From the NCBI GenBank assembly GCA_009823395.1, contig CM020502.1:26538944-26602943 (forward strand): a stretch of 64,000 bases of DNA. The letters run 5' to 3'. This DNA comes from Thamnaconus septentrionalis. Taxonomy: Eukaryota > Chordata > Actinopteri > Tetraodontiformes > Monacanthidae. The position numbers and the translations under genes were made by a program. Shown here piece after piece: positions 12,001 through 22,019 of the stretch (position 1 is its first letter; every line of letters starts with the position of its first letter). The notes under the pieces are model-generated. The model was not told where the DNA came from. It did no database searches and saw only the letters and a list, made by a program, of their open reading frames with translations.

Positions 12001-15000
12001 CCGACTGTTCCGGCGCTGCGCCATTATGTCGTAAAATGAGGCTGTCAGAAGGAACGGAGAGAGAAAAAAAAATCATATCCCTCCACAATGGCCTCATTAG
12101 TGCGGCCAAAGAGGGAAAGTCTGCTGGTGTGGTGAAATATCAACCATGAGGAGGGCAGACAGCCAGCAACTAGAGTGCTTCCGGGTTTGGGATCAACTTA
12201 GATTCAGGTTTGGGTATTAATGGGGCATGCATTGTAAGCAGAGTGACGGCTGATTTTAAAAACAAAATAGAGCAGGAAGTCTGCAGTTCAATGAGAACAA
12301 TATTGGACCACTTTATCCTCAGGGGAATCTGTTGCATTGAAAAAAAAAACAGAAAGCAGAGATTTGCTTTGACAACAGGTAAAAATGTCTGAAAAAACTG
12401 TCATTCTCAATCATAAAAAAAACAGCAATGTGTTAGCCCTCTGTTTACGGCCTGCAGCTGAAGCCCTGGCTTTTATCCTCCTGCTAAAACAGGTTTGGAA
12501 GTGCTCTCAGAGGGTGAGCACCTGGCTGAGTTTTAAAGTCCTATATCAGGTTCTTATATTAGAAATGTAAAGTATTCATTCTCATTTTTGAGGTGGATCA
12601 AAAATTCTGTCTCTGTAGCAGATGAATCATTCATTATCTTAAACCTCTATTACCTGCGTTTACACTTCCAGTGTCAGTAAAAAAAAAAAACAACAAAAAC
12701 TAATAATACAACCTCATCGCTGCTGTTCATCACACCCCAATCTATGTGAGGAGAATCATGGGGGTCTGGGAGCCTCGCGAGGACTCGAGGCGTCGCCTCC
12801 ACTCGGCCGCCGTCTCCTCCACTTCACTTCATTCCGTCTCACATAATCTCCGTCTCAAACGCTCATTCCGCGTCCTAAGTTGGGGTCGAGCCGGCCTGTC
12901 AATCAACGTTAGGGCCCTAAACACCTTATCGCTGCCCAATCAGACACACCGCCGCCGTCGGAGCGGCCCAGCTGTCACACACACCTCGCCGGGATCCTCA
13001 GAGATGAACTCATCATTACCTCTTCATCATCGGGCTGCCTCCTGGAAAATTCAGCCAAAGTGATGCGACCTTGACAAACTGCCACAGCAACACTCCCACT
13101 TCTGCTTTTCCTTTTTTTTTTTCATCTGTGCGTTGTTTACACACTTGACGCGACAGGCGACGTGTTCACCGCACATGCAGGATTTATTTCACTCGTCAAT
13201 CAGGCCAGAGAGCGTCCCGTTAGTGGGGAAAAGTGCGCCGCTGCCGCTGCCGCCGCCGCCGCCTTGCTGCGAGCTGCGACGTGCCGCGGTTTTAAACTAG
13301 AGGAGAAGCATCACCTCCATCGTGAAAAAGCTTTTAGTGCACCTGTTTGTTCTCTGGGTTGATGTGAAAACGGTCGCGATAAAAACCGGCGCGGCCGCCG
13401 TTTATGCTTTTTTTACGGCCACGCCCTCTTTCTTGCTCTTGCTCTTCTTCTGCGGCTCTAAAGGAACCTCGAGAAAAACACTTGCTGCTTTTGTCAGAAC
13501 TTTAGATGATGTGTTACTTAAACCTTTTATCCGCTTCACCTCATCGTCTCTCAACTCCTTATTTTCTCCCTGTTTTGCTGCTGTTTTAATAGTGTATTTA
13601 TTTATTTTTTCTATATTTTCTATTCATTTTATTCTATATGATATATGTGCTGCTAACGATCATATTTTCCTCATTGAGTTTTTCCATACGGAAAAGAAGA
13701 GAGGGGGAAAAAAAAAGCAGAAGAGACACTAAGACAGTGATGGACAAACCTTTTGACTGGTTGGGCCACAATGGGTTCTAAAATTTGATAGAGGGGCCGG
13801 AGCAGCAGCAGGAGTGTCTTGATGAATCACCTCATAGGAGAAAAATATATATACCATGGGATATGGAGAAAACGTGATTTAATGTCTGTTGAAAATTAAT
13901 GAAGCGTAATCGAAATCACCGTCTTTAGCTCTTTATTGAAATGACTCTCAAAGCAGTGAAAAAATGGATTAAATGCATCTATTTTACGACTCACTTACTA
14001 TTAATACAAATTCTTCAAGTTCGGCGGGCCGGATTAAAAAGCTTAACGTGGCCGCATGTGGTCCCCGGGACGTAGTTTGCCCATGCCTGCACTAAGACCA
14101 TCGGAAAATGCTTCAGATGTGAGCTTTTCAAGACGGAATCGAGATGAGATCCCAGACCTTCCAAGACCTCAACCACAGGTATCAACATCCTGCTGCGCTC
14201 CTCTACCGCCACTGTTGCACTTTGACAAGTCACAGAATGTGAAAGGCAGTGTGTGTCGACACCGAGCCCACCCTGGTGGAGACCCTGCGCTGGATGGCAG
14301 GGACGGTTCTCCCTGCAGCAGGAACTAGACGCCCCCTTGCCGATCAAATTGTTCCCGTCACCTCCTGCACATCCTGCAGCTGGATGTTCAACGGCAGAAT
14401 TGCCACACACGCCATAAAAAAAAAAAAAGAAGCCCCAGCACCTCCCACGCCCACCTTTTTTCCCCTTTTTTACACATTTACGACCTGCTCCTCATCACCG
14501 CCTCTTAAATTAACTGCCGGGCTGACAGCTGTGTTAAGCACATGGCTGATCATCAGGGCGGCCGCCTCTGAAGGACAAACCTTTCTTTTTCACCCCGACA
14601 GGCAGATATTTATTTTTCCCCTCCCCGCCCTGACTGTATGTTTTGTTTCCCGTGCAAAAAGCTGCAATAACTCACCCGTGTGACACCGACGCACACATGA
14701 AATATCGTTACCGGTGGGTAACGGCGCGGCTGCATCTGAACGGTGACGTAAGAGCGACAGAGGTCAAGAGGAACGACGGCCGTTTATTCATTATTGCTGA
14801 AAAAAATCGATTTTAATTTAGACTGTACCGATCAAACAATATAAACAAATGTAATAAATCCTCTTTCGCTGATTATATGTGATCTTCCTTTCACAAAAGA
14901 AATTCCTAGTAATCACAGGAACACAGATATATATATATATATAAAATCGACTTTCATCATTCTCTCATTGCTTTTTTATTAAGTTTCCTGTTGCATCTGG

Positions 15001-17335
15001 CAGTGTGTAGGGCACTACTGAGGCTGCCGACGCTCACACATGTCACTGTGCCTTTAAAAATCCTCATCAGTTAAAGGAGGTGATCCACTTTCTTAATCCT
15101 CGGACTCAGAATTAGTCTGAAGCCGAGATCTGCGGCTCTCAGCTGACTTGGCAGGCTTTTAATTTGGCGGGTTGGGCTTCCAACGAATCTCCGCGGCTCT
15201 GCCTCAGTGGCTTTTAGTATTTTTTTTGTGACTATTATCTTTTGAAGCGTTTGCCATCTAGTTCTTCTTCCGCACGCTGGCCGGACAGGGCCGACAGCCG
15301 GAGGGGGAAGCAGCTTTTTTTTGCAGGGAGGAAACAAAGAAAACAAAGCGAGCGGCCGAGTGTTTCATCCCTCCAGGTGCCGACATCACTCAGCGCCGGC
15401 CGGCTCGGCTAATGGCCTCTTTCTGCTGCATGTGTGTGTCGCCACGGCCACTGCGTCTCATACGCGGCCTTGTTACATCACACTAAAGCCTCTCAGACTC
15501 TTCCGGCTCTTCATTATATGAGTGAGAGGATAACTGTCAGGCTGAGGTCATTAGCCGCGCCACTCCAAATCCAGACCTCTGCCACAGGGCTGCGGGTACG
15601 AGCTCACTCAATTGGTTCTTTTTTTTTTCTTTGCTTTTGCTTTTTCTTTTTTCTTTTTTTTTAAATTAAATTCGGAAGTCTTTGGAGTGATTTATTTGGC
15701 TTGATTGGTTCAAAATTTTAAAGGCCAATAGACATCATGTGAATGAGAATGTTCATTCATGAATTTAAAAAATCAACTTAAACTAGTTGCATTTAGTTTC
15801 AAATTCATTGGATTATTTTCACATGTCCATTTTTGATGGAGCCCATTAGTGTTGTAGTACTGGAGAATGATCTTTTTAAGGGTCTCGTCTCATCTCGGAC
15901 TTGGAGGCATTTTCACGCTGCCTTGTCTCAGTCTCGGAATGGACGGACTCTGGATTTTTGATCAAGACTCAGCCAACACTGCAATGACATGATAATAACG
16001 GAAAATAATCCAGCTGCTGGAGTTTTACACTCTGTTGGTGACACCCAGAGTGACACCCTGCCCTCTTTCCATAGTTAATTTGTTTTGGTTTTTTTTTATT
16101 TTATGAAGCAAAGTTGTTTTTTGAAAATGGTTCAAAATAGTTGGCAAAGCAGCAAAATGTTCAAGAAAATGATTAAAAGATACCTTGCTGAAAAGAGATG
16201 TTGCTGTTCCATTTAGAAGCAAACTTGAATTTAAAAAAGATTCTGGTCATTTTTTTCTGTGTTGTTATTTTTCTTTGATATATAAAGTCTTGGTCTTGTC
16301 TCGATCTCGATACTCTCTAGTCTTGATAATGACTCGGTCTTGGTTGGTGCGGTCTTGACTACAACACTAGAGCCAGTCAAAAACACTTGTTGAGAAACTC
16401 CTGTCTGAAAGAGTCTCACAGCCCAATCAGATTCTTTTGTTACAAGCAGAGCCAGTTGGCATATTTTCCCTCTTCTTATTTTATTTTCCTAAGAAACTTT
16501 TGGCTCAGTCTTATGAAACAATCAACAGCTTTGCAGCAAATGAGATTTAACAGCCAAGTTCCTGTTTAGTATGTTAAAATGTAAAGTGGGACAAACAACC
16601 AGGGACTCTAAATTCTCTTCCTGTTTTTTTGCTTCATTATGTTTCAGGCATATCCTGTGTTTTTCTACATAAAAAATCCCCAGGTGCAGATGGTTTCCAG
16701 GGATCCAAAACAAGGATGCTGCAATTTCTGATCAGCTTTTACCCCTGTACCCTTCTGAAAAAAAGTTGTAAATGAGATTTCATTAGATAGCCGAAAATAA
16801 AACCAGTCAGCCTTCAAACGTTGCCGGATTCGGCTTCTCTTATGAAGCGCAGCAGGATGAAGACGCAATGTGACAGAGATAAGCAGCGAGGCTCTGCGCT
16901 GCCTGACAATTATCGCTGGAGGTGGTGGGAGAAAAAAAAAGGTAATATATATATGAATAAGAATATCAGTCGGTGGCCTACAGCGTTATCCTGTGTGTAA
17001 CTTACAAGATGAGCAATTTGTGGTGGGTTTTTTCTTGAGTGGGTGCAGCCCCTCACTTCGCCTGATGCTCCAAGAGCTGCAGCGCCGGGATCAATAGGCC
17101 TTCCGCTTCCAAATGGACTCCTTTTTAAATTATTATTATCATTATTATTTTGGGCCCGGACCACTTAGTACGCAACCAGGACCACGAGGGAAGCCACTTA
17201 GTGCGCTGCTAGTCGGGCGCAGCAGGAAGTGGGCCGTGAGTTGGAAACACTTCAGCGTTGCTCGCTTCAGATGCGATGGATTTCTATGGATTTACAGCAA
17301 CCGAGAAAAGGGCATCTGTTCATGGCAGGCCAGTC

Positions 17336-17385
<50 letters not shown>

Positions 17386-18877
17386 TGAGTGTGGGGGGGG
17401 CACCAGATGGCTGTCAGCGCTCTGGAGGCCATCCAGGTTATCGAGCGGTGGCAGCGTGCAGACACATCGCATCAGCTGCGTGTCCTTAAAACTGCCACAA
17501 ACACGTTTCCATCCGAAATAAGCCCTAAATAAACACAACAAAATAAATATCGATTGTGAGCAAAACTTTCCGTTTTTCTTCCTCTATAATATTTTAAAGA
17601 AAACAGCAAAAGTGTTTGTGCTTTTTTCCCCCCATGTGTGTTGCGTCAGTGACGGCGTTGTTCTACCGGGTCACCGTCTACGTACCGCACAGGCCACAGG
17701 ACACATGACGTGACATCATCCTTCTTTACACTGCGTTTAACTCGTGCAGTGCGATGATGAAATAAGGCAGCAGTGCGTTAAAATGAGGTTTTGTCCCTGA
17801 TGGGTTCACGGCGGCGCAGCTGACGGCTGATAGAAAACGCAATCGCCACGCGTCTAATTGTGACGAAGCGAAGAAAAATAAAATTGACCTCAAAGCCTCC
17901 GAATCACCTGTTTGACTTGGTCATATATCTTGAATAGGAGCTACAATGTCAAAGCTGTGCCACATTTTAATGACTTCTGATTTTTGGTGCCCGATCCAGA
18001 CGGAAAAATGCAGACAGAGGAAGAAAAAAAAAACTCACAAAGCTGAGCTGTGTGCTCGAGTCTGATGTTCTGCTGCCAAACACCCAAAACACAAAACACT
18101 GCAAAATGTCCCAAACAATATCCCTCTCCTCACACATCTGGCTAAAGAAAACGGCTGCATCATTAGTGTGTTCGGTTGTAACCTGTAAGTGATTTTTTTT
18201 TTTTTTTTGTTTTTTTTTTAAACCACCTCTGCCGAGGCGCCCATTAGATATTCAGGACATCTCTCTCTTTCTCTCTCTGCTGGAGGAGGAGGAGGCGCCT
18301 CTGAGCTCGGCGTGCCGCCTTTGATAGCACATCACAGCGCGGACGCACCACCTGAAACAGCATCTGACGGTGGGGGGGATATATATAAATATATAAATAT
18401 GAAATCTCTGAGGGATTTCAGAGCCAGAGCACGACAATGCAGGTTTTTTAGGTCATCCAGAGACTCTCCAGCTGAGTCGGTGAGACGGGACAGACGAGGT
18501 GAGGGGAGGAAAATATGCTTCTTGAGCAAAGTGACACACAACAATCGGACGTGTCTCGTCTGATTCGTCCTTCGGGAAGCTGCTTGGAGCGTCTCATGCC
18601 GTCTGGCTTCCTGTCTGAGGCCACTGGGTTCGGCCTCCAGCGCCACCGACGCCAAACCACTTCCAGGAACGCAATATCGTTTTAAAATGACAAAAGCAAT
18701 ACGATTCACTGACTCACGAGTCACAGAACAAAACCCTCGACGCTGACGCAACGCCAACCTCGACTGCACGAGCTGCGACGCTTTTTCCGGGAAAGCTGCT
18801 CCCCAGACTCGGAGGGGAGGGAAAGTGGGGAGAGCCGACATGTGACTCGGAGGAATAAGAGGCTGCTTTGATCAGAG

Positions 18878-18908
<31 letters not shown>

Positions 18909-20764
18909 AACACAACAAAAACAGAATGAGAGAGTGAGCACCGCTGTGCTGCGCCTCTCATTAGGCCCGTGGTGGAGCGCCGAGAGATAATCCAACTCTC
19001 AGACCTAGAAGTTCTGCTTTCTGTGGGAATGGGGCCACGGCTCCGTCTAATCTACGGCTTTTTAGACCTCACTTAATGGCTCCTCCGTATCCCACCGGTC
19101 ATTAGATGATTTACAGAGGGGGAAAATCCTGATTTAACGTCCGGTCAGTCGCTGATGCGCCAGTGTGCAGGAGGGGAAACAGAAGCGCGCCTTCCTCTCC
19201 GAGCGTGACTGATATGTGACTTGACGTTTAGTTCCCGTTTGAGGAAATGCAGCCTTTTATAGCTGGCCTGTGTAGAGACGCAGTGTTTGCCAAGGCGGAG
19301 AAATTAGATTTAGATAAGCACAATTAATGCATGCATATTTAAAGCTTTTTATTGAGTCAATTGAGAAAGACACACATTCTACCGGGACAGTGATGAGTTC
19401 TACTTGCCCTGGTACTGCAGGCTTTTTTTTAGTTTTATGTTTTTTGATAAAGAAAAACAGTGAGGAATGTGCTCATCAATGCTGACATTCAGCCTTATGA
19501 TCCCTGATGTAAAGGAGGAGTTGGCCGAGCTGAAACTCCCTTTAAAAATCTGATGCACCTACGGCAGTCCGCGGGAAACTTGACAACAAAACCGAGTCAG
19601 AGGAGCAAAAACTGTTTCCTTTATCCTCTAATTGCTCTCAGGCATCACAGGAAAACTTTGCTACCTGTCCAATTCCTGCACCAGAGTTTTCAGATTTCAT
19701 ATTTTCAAAAACAAAAACAAAATTGCACATTTTTCTTAGCGACATTAAAATACAGCATCGCCATCCAAAACAAGTTGAATTCCGAGACGACACCCGTCAG
19801 TCTTTTCACTCAGCAATCTTGTTTCCCAAAGTGTGCCATCGCTCAGCTTCAGACAGTTGCATAATATTAATTAACAATGAGGCAGCAACAGGGAGACCAA
19901 TGCTGTCAAACTTGAGCAGAAAAAAGCAAGACGGCAGCATACTGTCTCTGTTTCTTTTGAATTTTATTTTTTGCAGTGCTTTAAATTTGCTATCATCTAA
20001 CTGAGAAGGAGGCTTGAGGAAAAGCAAACAAGTTCCGGTGAATGAACAGAGGCACTGAAAAATATTTGCTCATGCAACATCATCAGAACTTTGCAAAAGT
20101 CACAGCCGGGCTCAACCACTCGCAAAAAACAAACAAGACATGAAGACAATGATGTAAAAGCAGGAATATCACTGGATCCTTCAGACAATCAGGGTGCACA
20201 GTCAGGAACCTTTCAGTTCCTGCTGGTCAGACACCTGCTTCTCATCTTCATTCACAGCTTCCGCTGAGCGGCTCTTAAAAATCCGTACACAGTCTTATGA
20301 GGTTAAATAAAAAAAACTCTCCTACCTGCTGCCAGCTGCATCCAGCCGCAGATCTTGTACACGGTGCCGGTGCCGCAGAAGAAGAAGAGCGCGAAGCAGC
20401 CGATGCAGGTGATCACCAGCGCCATGGACGTGCCGATGAAGACCGAGGCGGCCTTGAAGGCGCTGGACGGGATGTCGCTGAACTCGGTGATGCTGCCCTG
20501 GCACGTCAGGTCCCGGGACAGCCCGTTGCCGATGCAGTAGTGGAACAAGCCGAAGTAGCCCGCCTGCGGCGTGTCCATGCCGTCGCCGATCCAGTAGGGC
20601 TGGATGAAGCACACCACGTTGACGATGGCGAAGAGGATGGTGAAGATGGCCCACAGGACGCCGATGGCGCGCGAGTTGCGCACGTAGTTGGTCTGGTAGA
20701 TCTTGGCAGCCTCGGAGGCGGGGAGCATGGTGATGGTGGTGGTGCTGGGGGCCCCGGGGACCAT
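1046..20764 (-). CDS. lhfpl3: LHFPL tetraspan subfamily member 3-like (3 coding exons)
   Basis: Four-pass membrane protein of the LHFPL (claudin-like) family, known from relatives to act as accessory subunits of membrane receptor or channel complexes. Coding exons are 20764-20326, 2752-2522 and 1068-1046, totalling 230 aa. Helices lie near residues 34-54, 106-130, 138-157 and 186-208. The first extracellular loop has the family features PYWIGD (56-61), C77 and C88. [13 protein letters not shown] (168-180) fits LHFPL3 better than LHFPL4 or LHFPL5 as I recall them. Exon 1 ends at a GTAGG donor in phase 1 and exon 2 starts after a pyrimidine-rich AG. Exon 2 could read on to a stop at 2469, but a GTAAGT donor at 2521 and an acceptor before 1068 give a short C-terminus KSSSNAI. 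An inner Met at residue 13 (MLPASEAAK) may be the true start, because relatives begin there. Head to head with orc5, as I recall in human 7q22. Identity is firm; the last exon is inference. Confidence 0.9.
1156..1187. repeat. (GATA)n microsatellite
   Basis: About eight GATA units. Confidence 0.9.
2759..2820. repeat. (GA)n / (CAGA)n compound microsatellite
   Basis: Directly upstream of lhfpl3 exon 2 on the minus strand, where it supplies the pyrimidine tract of the acceptor. Confidence 0.9.
3049..3090. repeat. (TG)n microsatellite
   Basis: 42 bp of TG repeats in lhfpl3 intron 1. Confidence 0.95.
4267..4446. mobile_element. Truncated foldback element copy
   Basis: Begins with GGAGGCGCATTG and the shared block AACAGGGCTCAGTATTA, then repeated palindromic steps of the form TTTCACGTTAT / ATCACG, ending at AAAGCGCTT. 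It matches the complete copy at 4556-4776 but lacks a full right terminal repeat. Confidence 0.55.
4556..4776. mobile_element. Foldback MITE
   Basis: The left end CTACGGAAGCGC and the right end GCGCTTCTGTAG are inverted repeats. Inside them AACAGGACTCAGTAT on the left is mirrored by ATACTGAGCCCTGTT on the right, so terminal repeats extend about 50 bp, with a palindromic TTTCACG core. No ORF. Superfamily not assigned. Confidence 0.65.
6775..7122. mobile_element. hAT-like non-autonomous element, copy 1
   Basis: 348 bp with ends TCGTGTTGCAGT and CAACACTA, flanked by the near-perfect 8-bp duplication GGATTTAC (6767-6774) / GAATTTAC (7123-7130). It shares the block GAAATGTTGCTGTTCAATTT and TAAAGTCTTGGTCTTGTC with the copy at 15847. 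Confidence 0.75.
8085..8640. repeat. Diverged tandem repeat array, unit about 130-145 bp
   Basis: Five copies of GGGGACAAAA or a close variant occur at about 8085, 8164, 8309, 8441 and 8575, each followed by a homopolymer, then TTTAATCAGCCCGAAACGC, a CCACCTTCTTGG block, TTAGCATGAGAC and TTCCAAGCAAAATCTCAA. Copies differ by substitutions and small gaps. Confidence 0.75.
9038..9080. repeat. (CA)n microsatellite
   Basis: CA repeats with one CGCA interruption, lhfpl3 intron 1. Confidence 0.9.
9661..9730. repeat. TC-rich simple repeat
   Basis: Imperfect (TC)n tract, lhfpl3 intron 1. Confidence 0.85.
10557..10919. mobile_element. TTAA-type MITE, second copy
   Basis: About 363 bp with ends TGAAAGGTCCAGTG and ACCTTTAA, related to the element in orc5 intron 4 through the end sequence and an internal CCATCTTGC / GGAAGCC block. 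The left TTAA is mutated to TGAA. Confidence 0.5.
13735..14089. mobile_element. hAT (Charlie-like) non-autonomous element
   Basis: 355 bp beginning CAGTGATGGACAAACC and ending AGTTTGCCCATGCCTG, imperfect inverted ends with the CAG/CTG hAT termini. It is flanked on both sides by the identical 8-bp sequence CACTAAGA (13727-13734 and 14090-14097). Internal text such as GGGCCGGATTAAAAAG resembles the widespread Charlie-type repeats. No transposase ORF. Confidence 0.8.
15847..16369. mobile_element. hAT-like non-autonomous element, copy 2
   Basis: 523 bp with ends TAGTGTTGTAGT and ACTACAACACTA, a 12-bp perfect inverted repeat, flanked by GAGCCCAT and GAGCCAGT (6 of 8 match). Same family as 6775-7122 but with about 175 bp of extra internal sequence. 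Confidence 0.75.
17337..17383. repeat. (TG)n microsatellite
   Basis: 47 bp of TG repeats, lhfpl3 intron 1. Confidence 0.95.
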
Positions 20765-22019
20765 CCTCTGGTCTGCGTGAAAGAAAGGGTCTTTTTTTTT
20801 TTAGGATGAGAATGTCATCAGCAAAACCATCATCTGCAGCTGATCAAGTTGAGTCCGGACGCTCTGGCTGAGCTTCAATTCACTGGGATTGACGGTGGTA
20901 GCAGCAGCCTCGGTCCTCCACGGCATCACTGCGCTCCTCCATCCGTTTCACTGCCGGATTATTTTTTATTTTTTTTTGTTCGTCTGTTGTTGCTTTTTTC
21001 CCCTCTCTCTCTTTCTCTCTGATTGTCATCACTCTGCACGAGACACACCGCGCGCCCCGGACGGAGAAGAAGGTGAGACCGGAGATGAATCCACGCCACG
21101 GTGCAGAATCACGTCAAATCATCCACACACACACACATCTGTCCTCGCCTGTCATCAACCACGTCCCGCTTGCAGAGCCGGAGATCGGTGCTCGGTGCTC
21201 GGTGTGCTGTCATGCAGCCCCACCGTGTGAGATCTCGGCGGGTTTCTCTCGCAGCGACAGCCGCAGCTCAGCTCCCCCTACGATGAAAGCGAGTCGGAGG
21301 ATCGCCTCGGATATTAAAGGGCCAGCCGCCCACATCCTATAATCCCGCTGTGACGTGTTATTTTCGGCGACGCGCGCGAAATCTTAAACGGACGTCAGAA
21401 AAAAGCAGCCCGTGACACCAACACCGACAGGCGGCAATCCTCTTATGAGCGTCAACTCCATTTGTCTGGCCGGTTTCTTTTCTTTATTTGCGTACAGTTC
21501 ATTGTCCGGGGCTCGTGAAAGCAACGTGGGATCAACAACTAGGATTTTGTTCTAAAACCACGTGTTAAAGTGACGTGACGTAGAGACGCCACGTCGTTTT
21601 TTCCACTGCTACATAATTTCACAGCCCTAAAAAACTCAATTTCCCACCACCCTTTTAGCAGCGCTTTTTGGTTGGTTCTCGCCTTCCACACGTCATTTGA
21701 CGCTGTCCGAAGGCGCGCGCGAAACTTCCGCATGGCAGCGCGACTGTCAGTTTGTCTTTTTCTGAAAGCATAACAAAACAACGTTTTTATGCCTTTCATT
21801 TTTCTGGTATGATCTTTCCTCGGATGTTGTCGTGTTAATTGCCTTTGTATTAGTGACTCGATCTTTGCTTTTTCGCCCCTCCCACTCATACTTTGACTCA
21901 GCTCGTTGTCTCCAGTGTTGTGACCAGTGAAGGAGCTTTAACTCAACTTTAAGCTAACCGGATGTCCGACTAGTTCAGCCGCCGCCGCCGCCGCTGTTGT
22001 TGTGGCCGTAAATTCGAGT
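20765..22019. promoter_or_regulatory. Divergent lhfpl3 / orc5 5' region
   Basis: About 1.25 kb separates the two start codons. Just upstream of the lhfpl3 ATG on the minus strand is a pyrimidine tract ending in CGCAG, so a 5' UTR exon probably lies further right. The orc5 side is CpG-rich, with two E2F-like GCGCGCGAAA sites (about 21372-21381 and 21715-21724, the second followed by an ETS-like ACTTCCG) and a CRE-like TGACGTG near 21351. A GCC/CCG run precedes the orc5 ATG. Transcription start sites are not determinable here. Confidence 0.5.

Larger units (their letters stand above)
2753..20325 (-). other. lhfpl3 intron 1 (17.6 kb), transposon and microsatellite rich
   Basis: No supportable coding exon was found in this stretch. 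It contains a foldback repeat pair (4.27-4.78 kb), two copies of one hAT-like element (6.8 and 15.8 kb), another hAT-like element with a perfect 8-bp target duplication (13.7 kb), a TTAA-type element (10.6 kb), a diverged tandem array (8.1-8.6 kb) and several TG/TC/CA tracts. Remaining stretches rich in ATTA-type and other unremarkable motifs, for example around 5.0-5.2, 12.7-13.0 and 19.0-19.1 kb, could be conserved non-coding elements, but a single sequence cannot show that. Confidence 0.7.

Noticed and set aside
20297..20809. 170-aa plus-strand ORF rich in acidic and Gly residues
   Set aside because: Antisense shadow of lhfpl3 exon 1.
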